From: Actinomadura sp. 6K520
GTDB taxonomy: Bacteria > Actinomycetota > Actinomycetes > Streptosporangiales > Streptosporangiaceae
Direction: 5' to 3'
Assembly: GCF_004349245.1 (NCBI RefSeq)
Contig: NZ_SMLC01000016.1
Coordinates: forward strand, 1-64,000
Length of the DNA stretch: 64,000 nucleotides
The translations under genes and the position numbers were made by a program. The stretch's first letter is position 1; every line of letters begins with the position of its first letter. The notes beneath the pieces were generated by a model that worked only from the letters and a program-made list of their open reading frames with translations, had not been told where the DNA came from and did not search any database. Shown piece by piece: positions 7,974-16,174 of this stretch.

Positions 7974-8987
7974 GTGCTACCCGCTCTCCGTAGATGGACC
8001 ATCACCACCGTCGCCGCGTTCACCGCGTCGACGGCCGCGCTGACCGGCGCCTACGTCACCGGACAGCAACCGCAGGCCGCCAAGGTCGGCGCCGTCTCCT
8101 ACGCCGCACCCGCGGCCAAGGCGATCGCCGCGGCCAACCTGTACGTCGACCCGAACTCCAACCCGGCGGCCTGGGTGGCCGCCAACCCCGGCGACCCGCG
8201 GGCCGCGCGCATCAAGGCGGCCATCGCCGACCGGCCGATCGCACGCTGGTTCGGCAACTGGAACAGCGACATCACCGCGGCGGTGTCCCGCTACGTCGGC
8301 AGCGCCGAGCAGGCCGGCGCAACACCGATGCTGGTGGCCTACAACGTCCCGGGCCGTGACTGCGGCAGCCACTCCGGCGGCGGTGCGGGCAGCCCGGAGG
8401 CATACCGCACCTGGATCGGGCAGTTCGCCACGGCCATCGGCAGCCGCCAGGCGATCGTTGTGGTGGAGCCCGACGCGGTCGCCCAACTCGACTGCCTGCC
8501 GAACGACACCGAGCGGCAGACCCGGCTCGACCTGCTGAGATACGGTGTGCAGCAGCTCAAGCAGAAGGCGCCGAACGCCTGGGTCTACCTGGACGCCGCC
8601 AACGCCAACTGGATTCCCGCCGGGACCATGGCCCAGCGTCTGCAGGCGGCCGGGATCGCGGACGCACGCGGCTTCTCGGTCAACGTGTCGAACTACTACA
8701 CCACCGAACAGTCGGTCACCTACGCCAACGCCGTCAACGCCGGGCTCCCCGGCGGCAAGACCTTCGTGGTCGACACCAGCCGCAACGGCAACGGCTCCAA
8801 CGGTGAGTGGTGCAACCCGGCCGGACGCAGGCTCGGCACCCCGCCCCGCGAGGGAGCCGACGCTGAACTGGAACTGTGGGTCAAGGTCCCCGGCGACTCT
8901 GACGGCGACTGCGGGATCGGTGCCGGGATCCCCGCCGGACAGTTCAGCCCTGACCTGGCCATCCGCCTGATAGACGGCACCCGGTAA
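7974..8987 (+). CDS. Secreted glycoside hydrolase family 6 (cellulase)
   Basis: I chose GTG 7974 because GAAGGA lies seven bases upstream. An in-frame ATG at 7947 lacks this. The 337-residue product starts with a signal peptide (LPALRRWTITTVAAFTASTA). The GH6 hallmarks follow: LYVDPNSNPA, YNVPGRDCG (the Asp is the likely catalytic acid), VVVEPDAVAQLDC and the late EWCNPAGRRLG segment. GH6 enzymes cleave beta-1,4-glucan with inversion. Only the catalytic domain is present, with no cellulose-binding module. The gene is monocistronic, with its own promoter and a strong terminator at 9011-9045. Whether it acts as an endoglucanase or a cellobiohydrolase cannot be decided here. Confidence 0.92.
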   Translation: MLPALRRWTITTVAAFTASTAALTGAYVTGQQPQAAKVGAVSYAAPAAKAIAAANLYVDPNSNPAAWVAANPGDPRAARIKAAIADRPIARWFGNWNSDITAAVSRYVGSAEQAGATPMLVAYNVPGRDCGSHSGGGAGSPEAYRTWIGQFATAIGSRQAIVVVEPDAVAQLDCLPNDTERQTRLDLLRYGVQQLKQKAPNAWVYLDAANANWIPAGTMAQRLQAAGIADARGFSVNVSNYYTTEQSVTYANAVNAGLPGGKTFVVDTSRNGNGSNGEWCNPAGRRLGTPPREGADAELELWVKVPGDSDGDCGIGAGIPAGQFSPDLAIRLIDGTR

Positions 8988-9010
8988 CCGCTCGCGCGCG
9001 TGCCATACCG

Positions 9011-9045
9011 GTGAGCCCTCGGCCTGGCTTCGGCCGAGGGCTCAC
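9011..9045 (+). terminator. Intrinsic terminator-like hairpin after the cellulase gene
   Basis: A perfect 14-base-pair stem (GTGAGCCCTCGGCC at 9011-9024 with its complement at 9032-9045) encloses a 7-base loop. It lies 24 bases after the cellulase stop. There is no T tract, as is common in high-GC actinomycetes. Confidence 0.8.
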
Positions 9046-9168
9046 TGCTCACTTGACCGTCAGCATGACGGATTTCCTCTTCAACCCGCTGAATGTGAGG
9101 GCCGGCGTGACCAGTTCCTGCTCGACACCGCTCCCGAAAGCGGTGGCCATGGCAGTGCGGCTGGAGCG

Positions 9169-10077
9169 TCAGGCGGCTGTCCGGGAAGCGAGATGCTGGA
9201 GGAAGAACTCGGTCATGAGAGCGAGCGTGTTCTTGAACTCCTGGTTGTAGACGACGAAGTGGCCGCCGGGCAGGGTGACGAGCCGCTTGGGGTGCAGGGC
9301 CCGTTCGTAGGCGGCGAAGGCCAGGTCGCTGTGAGTGAGGATGTCGTGCTGGGCGACGACGAGCATGAGCGGTGTAGGGGAGATGCGGGCGATATAGTCG
9401 CCCGGCTCGTAGCCGGCGATCGCCTCCACCGACCGGAGCGTGACCTCGTTGCGCCACGTCGCCAGGCGCTCCGGCTCGATCGTCTGGTACCACTCGTAGG
9501 TTTCCCGGTCGGCCATCGCGGCGGGCTCCCCGGGGGTAGCGGTGATGAGGGGGATCATCGCCGGCGCCTCGCCGTTGAACCGGGCGAGCCGGTCGGCGTC
9601 GAAGCTCTTGCGTACCTCGGCGAGGGCCTCGCTGGGAATGAACCGCGACAGGGTCGTCCCGCCGCTGATGACCGGCACCTGCGAGTAGACGGCCTTGACC
9701 CGCCGGTCGACGGCCCCGACGACGAGCACGTGCCCGCCCGAGAAACTCGACCCGAACACCCCGATGCGCTCGGCGTCCACCTCGGGACGCGTGCACAGGA
9801 AGGTGATGGCGTCCCGGTAGCCCTGGATCTGCGTCCAGGGATCGACCTCCTGGCGCGGCTCGCCGTCGCTCGCGCCGAACGAGGCATGGTCGTACAGGAC
9901 GACCGCCAGCCCGGCCGCGGCGAGTGCTTCGGCGATGTCGTCGGTGTACTGCTCCTTGACCGCCCCGAGTCCATGGGTGACGACCACCGCCGGGTGCGGG
10001 CCAGAGCTGCCCTCGGGGGTGTAGAGCCATCCGCGGAGGGTCGTCCCGGCCGAGACGAACTCGATGTCCTGGCGCAT
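9169..10077 (-). CDS. Alpha/beta hydrolase
   Basis: The ATG start at 10077 has AAGGA eight bases upstream. The 302-residue protein shows the alpha/beta-hydrolase core: the oxyanion segment VVVTHGLGA, DHASFGASDG, the nucleophile elbow GSSFSG (Ser), a late acid region VVAQHDILT and the catalytic His in GGHFVVYNQ. It resembles dienelactone-hydrolase or acetyl-xylan-esterase-like cytosolic hydrolases that lack a signal peptide. It follows the TetR gene by 41 bases on the same strand and is probably controlled by that regulator through the operator at 10784-10805. The substrate is unknown. Confidence 0.85.
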   Translation of the reverse strand: MRQDIEFVSAGTTLRGWLYTPEGSSGPHPAVVVTHGLGAVKEQYTDDIAEALAAAGLAVVLYDHASFGASDGEPRQEVDPWTQIQGYRDAITFLCTRPEVDAERIGVFGSSFSGGHVLVVGAVDRRVKAVYSQVPVISGGTTLSRFIPSEALAEVRKSFDADRLARFNGEAPAMIPLITATPGEPAAMADRETYEWYQTIEPERLATWRNEVTLRSVEAIAGYEPGDYIARISPTPLMLVVAQHDILTHSDLAFAAYERALHPKRLVTLPGGHFVVYNQEFKNTLALMTEFFLQHLASRTAA

Positions 10078-10118
10078 TTGCGGGTCCTTTCGCTGGTGCG
10101 GCGGGTGTACGCCGCGGC

Positions 10119-10751
10119 CTATGACGGGCCGGGGGAGTCACCGGGGGTGAAGGCGCCGCTGAGGGCAGCGGCGTGCGCGGCCGCGGCGGCGATCTCGGCG
10201 ACCTCGTCGTCCACCGGCCCGCGGGCGACGAGCAGGCGATAGTAGATGGGAGCGCCGACGGCGCTGATGACCGCGATGCCGTCCGTCCCCGGCGGTAGTT
10301 CACCGCGTCCTATTGCCCGCTCGACGATCCGGGACGCGAGGCGGTTGCGCTCGGCGATCACCGTTGCCCAGGCGGTGGATGCCTCGGGGGACCGGACGGC
10401 GGCGGCCACGACGCCCTCGACGAGCGCCCGCGCTCTGGGCTGCCGGTACAGGGCGGCGATCTCCAGCGCGAGCGCCCGGAGGTCGCCCTTGAACGAGCCG
10501 GTGTCCGGTATCGGGATCTCGCTCCTGCCCAGTTCGCCCAGCAGGTCGACGACGAGTCCCTCGACCGTCCGCCAGCGCCGGTACAGCGTGGCCAGATGCA
10601 CGCCCGAACGCTCGGCCACCTTCTCCATGGTGAGTCCGGCGTACCCGGCGGCCTCCAGTTCCTCCTGGGCCGCGGCCAACACCGCCGCACGGGTGCGCGC
10701 AGTTCGGCCGCCGGGCCGCGCGGCCCCCGCCGCGCGCGGCTCCACGTCCAT
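10119..10751 (-). CDS. TetR-family transcriptional regulator
   Basis: ATG 10751 is preferred over the upstream GTG at 10775 because GGAGAGGGG lies at good spacing before it. The 210-residue product has an N-terminal TetR HTH (TRAAVLAAAQEELEAAGYAG, then MEKVAERSGVHLATLYRRW) at about 20-70, and an all-helical C-terminal ligand domain of the TetR_C type. It is the first gene of a two-gene unit with the hydrolase at 9169-10077. A 22-base palindrome 33 bases upstream of the start is the probable autoregulatory site. The inducer is probably a substrate of the hydrolase (inference). Confidence 0.9.
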   Translation of the reverse strand: MDVEPRAAGAARPGGRTARTRAAVLAAAQEELEAAGYAGLTMEKVAERSGVHLATLYRRWRTVEGLVVDLLGELGRSEIPIPDTGSFKGDLRALALEIAALYRQPRARALVEGVVAAAVRSPEASTAWATVIAERNRLASRIVERAIGRGELPPGTDGIAVISAVGAPIYYRLLVARGPVDDEVAEIAAAAAHAAALSGAFTPGDSPGPS

Positions 10752-10783
10752 GTGGCACCCCTCTCCGTGGACCACGCCCAGAG

Positions 10784-10805
10784 TAACGCGAAGTTCTTCG
10801 CATTA
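10784..10805. promoter_or_regulatory. Palindromic operator upstream of tetR-hydrolase
   Basis: The core GCGAAGTTCTTCGC (10788-10801) is a perfect 14-base palindrome. It extends to 22 bases, TAA-C-core-A-TTA, with a single mismatched pair. It sits just upstream of the TetR start, where TetR proteins usually bind. AT-rich TATTAAT next to it on the minus strand may be part of the promoter. Confidence 0.7.
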
Positions 10806-11007
10806 ATAGCCCCGTTGGCGGTGGAACTGGAAGAGCGCACGCCCGCTGCCCCTGCTCGGCCGTCGTCCGCAACGTCGACGGCCCAACGGACGGTTCGAGT
10901 TCGATGGCGATCCCACGCAAAACCTGCGGGCCGGCGCGTGGACGGCTCCATCCGCCCTCGCCGTCATCACGCGTCCGTCGGTCGGCTGCGCGAGGATGTC
11001 GTTCTGA

Positions 11008-11232
11008 TTCCTCGTGCGGCGTTGGCGCACCCTAGGTCCCAGCGGCGCCGCAGATAGGCGCCCTAGGCGTCGAGTTCCTTGGTGCGCTGGCCGGTCCCGG
11101 GTGTGGACCAAGAGGTCGTCGCGGCCGCTCGCGGGCGACCGGCGGACGGCGTCACGACTCAATCCCGACTCGCGGCGCGTCGCTGGCGGTCGCGGGCCGC
11201 GACCCGTTCCCGCCTGGCCCGCAGTGCGAGTA
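11008..11232 (-). pseudogene. ISL3-type transposase remnant
   Basis: On the minus strand this stretch encodes, in different frames, fragments typical of ISL3-family transposases: LLVHTRDRPAHQ, then TKELDA, then GAYLRRRWDLGCANAAR. The last matches the family motif around YLxxRWxEGCxNA. Stops and frame changes separate the pieces and no terminal repeats are evident. It is therefore a decayed insertion-sequence fragment. Between 10806 and 11007 I see no convincing gene. Confidence 0.55.
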
Positions 11233-11233
11233 G

Positions 11234-12118
11234 CTAGGTGTGAGCCCCCGTCTCCTGCCGGCTTGGGGTGTTGGTGCGGGTGATGGCGAAGCCGAAGGCG
11301 GTGGCGAGTACGTACATGACGATGCTGTAGACCGCGGCGGGGATGGCGACTGCCGTGCTGTCCAGAACGCTGAGAGCGATGGTCAGCGCAACGGTCGTGT
11401 TGTGGATGCCGACCTCCATGGAGGTGGCGATCGCCTGCTCTCGGCGGAGCCGGAACAGCCGCGCTCCGGTGTAGCCGAGAGTGAGGCTGGCCAGGCAGAA
11501 CAGCGTAACCAGGAGCCCGACATCGCGGACGTAGTCCACTATGTTCTCCCGCTCGCCGAGGATGGCGCCCAGGGAGACCGCGACCAGCACCACGATCGAG
11601 AAGATCCGCACCGGCCGGTCGGCACGCGCGGCGAAGGCGTCCGACCGCCGGCGCACCAGCATGCCGACGCCGACCGGCACGAGGACGATGGCGACGACCT
11701 GCATCACCTTGCCGAACTGGAGACCGAGCGTGCCTTCGGCGTCGAAGAAACCGATCGCCAGATTGGTGATCAGCGGGATGCTGACCGCGGCGAGCACCGA
11801 GTTGATCGCGGTGAGCGTCACGTTCAGCGCGACGTCACCGCGGAACAGGTGGCTGAAGAGATTGGCCGTCGTGCCGCCCGGTGAGGCGGCCAGGAGCATC
11901 ACGCCCACCGCGACCAGCGGATCGACATCGAAGGCCTGGACCAGGCCGAAGGCCACCAGCGGCAGCACGAACATCTGCAGGCCGAGCGCGACGGCCACCG
12001 CCTTCGGGCTGCGGGCCACCCGCCGGAAGTCGCCGGGCGTCAGGGAGAGCCCGAGCCCGAACATGATGATGGCCAGCGCCACCGGCAGCCCGACGGTGAT
12101 CAGTGCTGAGTCGTTCAC
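11234..12118 (-). CDS. Bile acid:sodium symporter (BASS) family transporter
   Basis: The GTG start at 12118 has AAGGA seven bases upstream. The 294-residue protein has about nine to ten hydrophobic helices. It carries the family signature around LLAASPGGTTANLFSHLFRG (residues 77-96) and a second crossover-type motif EVGIHNTTVALTIALS. BASS proteins import bile acids, pantoate or other organic anions with Na+. The substrate here is not known. The gene stands alone between an ISL3 remnant and an AMP-ligase remnant. A steroid-related substrate is tempting given the KstR2 island at 21-37 kb, but nothing links the two. Confidence 0.88.
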   Translation of the reverse strand: MNDSALITVGLPVALAIIMFGLGLSLTPGDFRRVARSPKAVAVALGLQMFVLPLVAFGLVQAFDVDPLVAVGVMLLAASPGGTTANLFSHLFRGDVALNVTLTAINSVLAAVSIPLITNLAIGFFDAEGTLGLQFGKVMQVVAIVLVPVGVGMLVRRRSDAFAARADRPVRIFSIVVLVAVSLGAILGERENIVDYVRDVGLLVTLFCLASLTLGYTGARLFRLRREQAIATSMEVGIHNTTVALTIALSVLDSTAVAIPAAVYSIVMYVLATAFGFAITRTNTPSRQETGAHT

Positions 12119-12321
12119 GGTATTCCTTCATGGTCGGTGCTCCCGGGGGCGATAGATCTTTCGGACCGGGAGCGGTCGCCGTCCTCGGTGCTGCGCTTTG
12201 GGCGGGCATTACGCGGTTGCCGGCGGTCGCGGGCGTCTCGTAGGGGTTGTCCACTGACCAGAGATGGCAGCGGGGGCGGAGGGGTCCGGGGGACGGTCGG
12301 TTGCGTCCGTCGTTGCTGGTA

Positions 12322-12523
12322 GTGAACAGGGATCTCGCGGTGGAGTATCGGCTTTAACTACCGCAGTGCGGGGTGATTTGTCCACGACGCGGGTCGCTCG
12401 TGGCAGTTTGCAGCCGGCGAGCCTGCTGCGGGCGTGGCCGAGGACTGCGCCGATATCCCGTTCCGCTATGGCGGAGAACTCCAGGACGGCTGCAACCTCG
12501 TCCACGATCTCCACCACGCCCAT
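12322..12523 (-). pseudogene. Acyl-CoA synthetase (AMP-binding) C-terminal remnant
   Basis: The minus-strand frame starting at 12523 contains HARSRLAGCKLPRATRVVD followed by KSPRTAVVKAD. This fits the C-terminal AMP-binding domain pattern (xRxRLAGYKxPRxVxFVDxLPRTxxGK), including the region of the catalytic lysine. The usual Gly before the Lys is replaced by Val. The first 450 or so residues of such an enzyme are missing, and the frame continues for 38 unrelated residues to 12209. It is a truncated, decayed gene end lying beside an insertion-sequence fragment. Confidence 0.6.
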
Positions 12524-12727
12524 GCGTCATGTCCCCTGGCGCAGAGCAGCGCTCTCAGGGGGCGGAGGGTGCAGGTAAGGAGCGGCGGCGGAGGCAGGTG
12601 TCCATGATCCAGTCCTTGCGGGCGCGGGCGCTGCGGATCCGGTCGGCGACCTCTTCGACCGGTCCGGACCGCCCTCGCCGCCTTCGACAAGATCCGCAGC
12701 CGCCGCCGCACCGATTGACGAACTGGG

Positions 12728-12899
12728 GCGTGTTGCAAAGGCACGCCAGCCAGTCGTTGATGACGGCGATGTGGAGGGTGGCTCCGTAGCGAACGGCGAG
12801 CTTGTCATACCGCGTGCCCACGGCGCGGTGGCGTTTGAGCCGGTTGATGCCGCATTCGACGGCGTGCCGCTGCCGGTAGTCCAGCAGACCGCCGCACAC
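12728..12899 (-). pseudogene. IS5-type transposase remnant
   Basis: The frame encodes [20 protein letters not shown], then [20 protein letters not shown] and DWL. This is the highly conserved C-terminal block of IS5-family DDE transposases, including the final catalytic Glu in VECGINRLK. Everything upstream is missing. TGTTGCAAAGG at 12726-12736 resembles an insertion-sequence end. The fragment continues in frame into unrelated sequence. It sits 200 bases from tRNA-Pro and next to the AMP-ligase remnant, so this is a decayed insertion zone. Confidence 0.75.
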
Positions 12900-13103
12900 C
12901 GGACTTCGAGACAGGCCCTAGAACGCGACCCGTATTGATCAAGTGTCATGTGCTCGGCGCGGCATTTCCGGCTGACGCGATCTGGGACCAAAGCCGCGTT
13001 CTGGCCCTGAGTCCGCGGGTGTCGGCTCCCCCTGTGGCTCCCGAACGCCGTGGGGGGGCCACAGTGCGGCTCCGCTTTAGCCCGCTGACCTGCACAAACG
13101 CTG

Positions 13104-13177
13104 TCGGGACGGCGGGATTTGAACCCACGACCCCTTGACCCCCAGTCAAGTGCGCTGCCAAACTGCGCCACGTCCCG
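13104..13177 (-). tRNA. tRNA-Pro (anticodon GGG)
   Basis: The minus strand folds into a complete cloverleaf. The acceptor stem is CGGGACG/CGTCCCG, the D-arm begins TGGCGCAGTTTGGCAGCGCA, the anticodon stem is CTTGA/TCAAG with loop CTGGGGG (anticodon GGG), and the T-arm contains GGTTCAAATCC. The discriminator base is A and no CCA is encoded. Nearby insertion-sequence remnants suggest that this locus has served as an insertion site, but no integrase or attachment repeat is visible. Confidence 0.95.
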
Positions 13178-13658
13178 GTGCCCGTTGGAGCGGGCTTGAT
13201 TACTGTAGCGCAGTCCGCGGGGTCGTGCGTACTGAGATAGGCGGACGTGGATCTCCGGTAGGCGGGCCTGGTGAGGTCTTTGCGGGCGGGGCTGGCGGGG
13301 CTCGTCCGGTGAGTGAGGGGCCTGAGGTGTTGTGGGTGCCGTTCCGGGTGGCGGTCCGGGTGCCCGCAGGGGGCCGGTGTTCGATCGGGCGGCCGGTCCT
13401 GCATGCCGGGCCTCGTGGGGGAGCGGAAGATCGTGGTTGTGCTGACGCCGCATCCGGCGGAGCGGGTCGATCGGGCGTGAGCTGGGTCACAGTGAGCGGA
13501 ACGGGTGGCTCTGGGAAGGGTCATCGGATGCGTTGAAGTTCGGGAGGGAAGGGAAAACCCGGGCAAAGATCTGGACTGTTTACCCGGTTCGCGGCGAATA
13601 GTCCTTCGCTGACGTATGTAGCTTTTTTAAGGCAAACAGCGCCGGACGGGGGACACGA
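13178..13658. other. Intergenic region between tRNA-Pro and the SpoIIE-type gene
   Basis: About 480 bases hold no ORF I can support. Open frames here have atypical composition and one runs across the tRNA. A short T tract (TTTTTT at 13623-13628) lies just upstream of the next gene. I see no clear promoter. Confidence 0.5.
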
Positions 13659-15551
13659 TTGGCGGATGCGGAGGGCACCCAGCCCGGGGTGCACGTTGCG
13701 GATCTTGACGGCCTGCGAGACGCCGCGCGCGACCGCGCGGTGTTGTCGGAGGCGCGCGTCATGCTGGCCAGGCGGCTCGGAGTTCCGCCCGGGGAGGCCC
13801 TGCAGCATCTGATCTGGCTCGCCCGCGACCTCGACATGGGGCTTGCCGAGGCGGCATCCCTGCTGGTCAGGGATGGTGAGGGCGGGTCGGTGGGGGCCGT
13901 GCTGGCGGGGCGTCGCGCCCCCCGGACGGAGGGCGGCACGGCCGAGCGCCGGGCCGCGCTGTCGGAGGTCGAGGACGTGCTGCGCCGGGTGACGGCCGAG
14001 GACACCGCGGGAGACGAGGAGATCCTCGACCGGGTGCCGGACGACCCGATGGCGCAGGCCGTGCTGGACGCGACGCTGGATTCGTCGGCCCATCTGGTCC
14101 CGGTGCGCGGGTCGGACGGCAACGTGACGGATTTCCTCTACGTGGACCTCAATGCGGGTGCCCGGGACATGTTCGGCCGCGGCAGGGAGGAACTGACGGG
14201 GCAGCGGCTCCTGCAGACCGATCCGGGGACGGTGCAGAGCGGGCTGTTCGACGACTACATCGAGGTCCTGGAGAGCGGCACCAGCTTGGAACGTTCCTCG
14301 ATTCCCTACACGACCGCCCAGCGCGGGCTGTCCCGTTCGTCCCGGACGAGCGTGCGGTGCGTGGCGGTGCCGACCGGCATCTGCCTGACCTGGCGGTACC
14401 ACCACGCCGAGGACCGGACGGTGCGGCGGCTGGAGCGGGTCGAGCGGCTCGCCCTGGTGGGGTTCGGCGAGTGGGACCTGGCCACGGGCGAAGCGGACTG
14501 GACGCCGCAGATGCTGGCCAACTACGCGCTCGGTCCCGACGAGGTGCCGCCGTCGCCGCACGACCTGCCGAAGGCCGTGGCCGAGGACGATCTCCCGCTG
14601 GTCGAGGAGGCCGTCCAGACGATGTTCTCCCGCCGGGAGCCGGTGGAGACCGAGCACCGCGTGATCGGCCCGGACGGCGCACCGCGGCACCTGTGGATGT
14701 TCGCCGAGCCGGTGCTGGGCGAGTCCGGGCTGCCGGTCTCGATCAACATCGTCTCGCAGGACATCACGCGGCGGCGCGGGGTGGAGCGGGCGCTGGCCGA
14801 GACCCGGCGGCAGATGCTGAAGCAGCAGGAGCGGATGGCGCAGGAGCGGCGGGTGGCGGTGACGCTGCGCCGCGCGATCCTGCCGGACGAGGACGAGTCC
14901 GAGCGGCTGCCGGGCCTGGTGACGGCGATCCGCAGCCTCGCGGCGGAGAGCACCGCCCGCATCGGCGGTGACTGGTACGCGACCCGCGCACTGGCGGACG
15001 GGCGCGCGCTGTTCGCTATCGGGGACGCGGCCGGGCACGGGCTGCCCGCGGCCGCGGCGATGGCGCGCAGCCGCAACGGGCTGCTGGGCCTCGCCTGCAC
15101 GGGCGAGCCCGCGGGACGGCTGGTGGGCTGGCTGAACGAACTGGTGGGCACCATGGATCCGACGGCGACGGGGACCGCCATCGTCGGCGTGTACGAGCCG
15201 GGGCGCCGGGTCCTGGAGTGGACGTGCGCCGGCCATCCGCCGCCGATCCTGATCAGGGACGGCCGGGCGGAGCGCCTGGAGGTCGTCCGCGACCCGATGC
15301 TCGGCGCGGTGACGGACTGGGAGTACACGACGATCTCCACCCCGCTCTACCCGGGCGACGTGATCTTCCTGTACACGGACGGGCTGGTGGAGCGCAGGGA
15401 CGCCGACCTGGACGAGCGGATAACCCGCCTCACCGACATCCTGCAGGACTCCTCCACCCGGCCGGAGCTGGTGCTGGACGAGGTCCTGGCGCGCATGGAG
15501 CACGACCGGGCGGCCGACGACACCACGCTCTTCGCCGTCCGCGTGGAGTGA
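13659..15551 (+). CDS. ANTAR/PAS-domain SpoIIE-type (PP2C) Ser/Thr phosphatase
   Basis: The TTG start at 13659 follows GGGGGAC. The 630-residue protein begins with an ANTAR-like helical segment (about residues 25-75, ARVMLARRLGVPPGEALQHL). Two PAS-like regions follow (about 130-260 and 265-375; EHRVIGPDGAPRHLWMF). A short coiled linker and a SpoIIE-type PP2C domain follow from about 395, with metal-binding GGDWY, IGDAAGHG, YTDGLVE and DDTTLFAV. Such proteins sense a signal through PAS domains and dephosphorylate anti-sigma-factor antagonists, controlling alternative sigma factors. No anti-sigma partner is adjacent. A strong hairpin at 15620-15656 ends the unit. Confidence 0.9.
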   Translation: MADAEGTQPGVHVADLDGLRDAARDRAVLSEARVMLARRLGVPPGEALQHLIWLARDLDMGLAEAASLLVRDGEGGSVGAVLAGRRAPRTEGGTAERRAALSEVEDVLRRVTAEDTAGDEEILDRVPDDPMAQAVLDATLDSSAHLVPVRGSDGNVTDFLYVDLNAGARDMFGRGREELTGQRLLQTDPGTVQSGLFDDYIEVLESGTSLERSSIPYTTAQRGLSRSSRTSVRCVAVPTGICLTWRYHHAEDRTVRRLERVERLALVGFGEWDLATGEADWTPQMLANYALGPDEVPPSPHDLPKAVAEDDLPLVEEAVQTMFSRREPVETEHRVIGPDGAPRHLWMFAEPVLGESGLPVSINIVSQDITRRRGVERALAETRRQMLKQQERMAQERRVAVTLRRAILPDEDESERLPGLVTAIRSLAAESTARIGGDWYATRALADGRALFAIGDAAGHGLPAAAAMARSRNGLLGLACTGEPAGRLVGWLNELVGTMDPTATGTAIVGVYEPGRRVLEWTCAGHPPPILIRDGRAERLEVVRDPMLGAVTDWEYTTISTPLYPGDVIFLYTDGLVERRDADLDERITRLTDILQDSSTRPELVLDEVLARMEHDRAADDTTLFAVRVE

Positions 15552-15619
15552 CGAACACCATGTTTCGGTGCGGGAGATCCGCGCCGTGTGATGTGCACCA
15601 CGCATAACCGGGGGTGCGG

Positions 15620-15656
15620 ACGGCCGGTACGTGGCGAACCGCCATGTGCCGGCCGT
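15620..15656 (+). terminator. Terminator-like hairpin after the SpoIIE-type gene
   Basis: A 17-base-pair stem (15620-15636 with 15640-15656, two G-U pairs) closes a 3-base AAC loop. It is followed by CGCCGTCCCCGGGTCTTTT. Its position 68 bases after the stop fits a transcription terminator. Confidence 0.85.
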
Positions 15657-15989
15657 CGCCGTCCCCGGGTCTTTTACCTTTTCCCCGAAGCCGGGAGGCC
15701 CCGGCTGCAAAGGGCTGAGGGCCAGTCGCCCGGTGATCGGGAAGACATCCGGGCCGGACGCTGTTGGTGGTGTCTTGGAAGGGCTTTGAGCAGGCAAGAC
15801 AGTGCTTTGTCCGCGATTTGCATTCCTTGAGAAGGTTGATACCTTCTATCCGAATCACGCAGCGCGTCCCATGCGTTGCCACCGGCCGCCCCATGTCGTG
15901 GCCGAGGATCGCGGAGCGGATCCCGCACGCGATGCGCGCCAGACGATGCGCGCCCCCTCACCGAGATCAGTCGCTGAGATAAATCCGAA
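15657..15989. other. Intergenic region upstream of the riboswitch
   Basis: This 330-base stretch has no supported ORF. It holds one clear inverted repeat, AGAAGGT-TGAT-ACCTTCT at 15830-15847, a candidate operator or small hairpin. TTGCATTCCTTGAG next to it and GATAAAT at 15978-15984 are possible promoter elements for the riboswitch transcript. None is certain. Confidence 0.4.
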
Positions 15990-16156
15990 CAGTCAGCACC
16001 GCGCCCGCGGTGCGAGGCCGAGTCCGTCCGGTCGAATCCGACCGGCACGGAGCCGGGGACCCAGGTTCCAGGGGTGAATCGGCGCGTCCGAAGAGTCGCG
16101 CCGTAGGGCTACTTCCATGCCCGAATCCGTCAGCTAACCCGGTAGGCGTCATGGAA
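15990..16156 (+). promoter_or_regulatory. Cyclic di-AMP riboswitch (ydaO-yuaA class)
   Basis: The region carries the conserved blocks of the actinobacterial ydaO leader in the right order: GAGGCCGAGTCCGTCCG, then GCCGGGGACCCAGGTT, GGGGTGAATCGGCGCG, CCGTAGGGCTACTTCC, GCCCGAATCCGTCAGCTAAC and CCGGTAGGCGTCATGGAAG. This RNA binds c-di-AMP and usually terminates or blocks expression of cell-wall hydrolase genes (rpf, NlpC/P60). It ends about 20 bases before the start codon of the CHAP hydrolase, with the Shine-Dalgarno just downstream. Exact ends are approximate. Confidence 0.93.
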
Positions 16157-16174
16157 GACAAGGAGATTCCCTGC

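Noticed and set aside
10806-11007. A plus-strand segment reading FEFDGDPTQNLRAGAWTAP
   Set aside because: It is protein-like over about 20 residues but has no start, frame continuity or recognisable family, so it was not called a gene.
13135-13536. An open frame that starts inside tRNA-Pro
   Set aside because: It overlaps a complete tRNA on the other strand, has atypical composition and no ribosome binding site.
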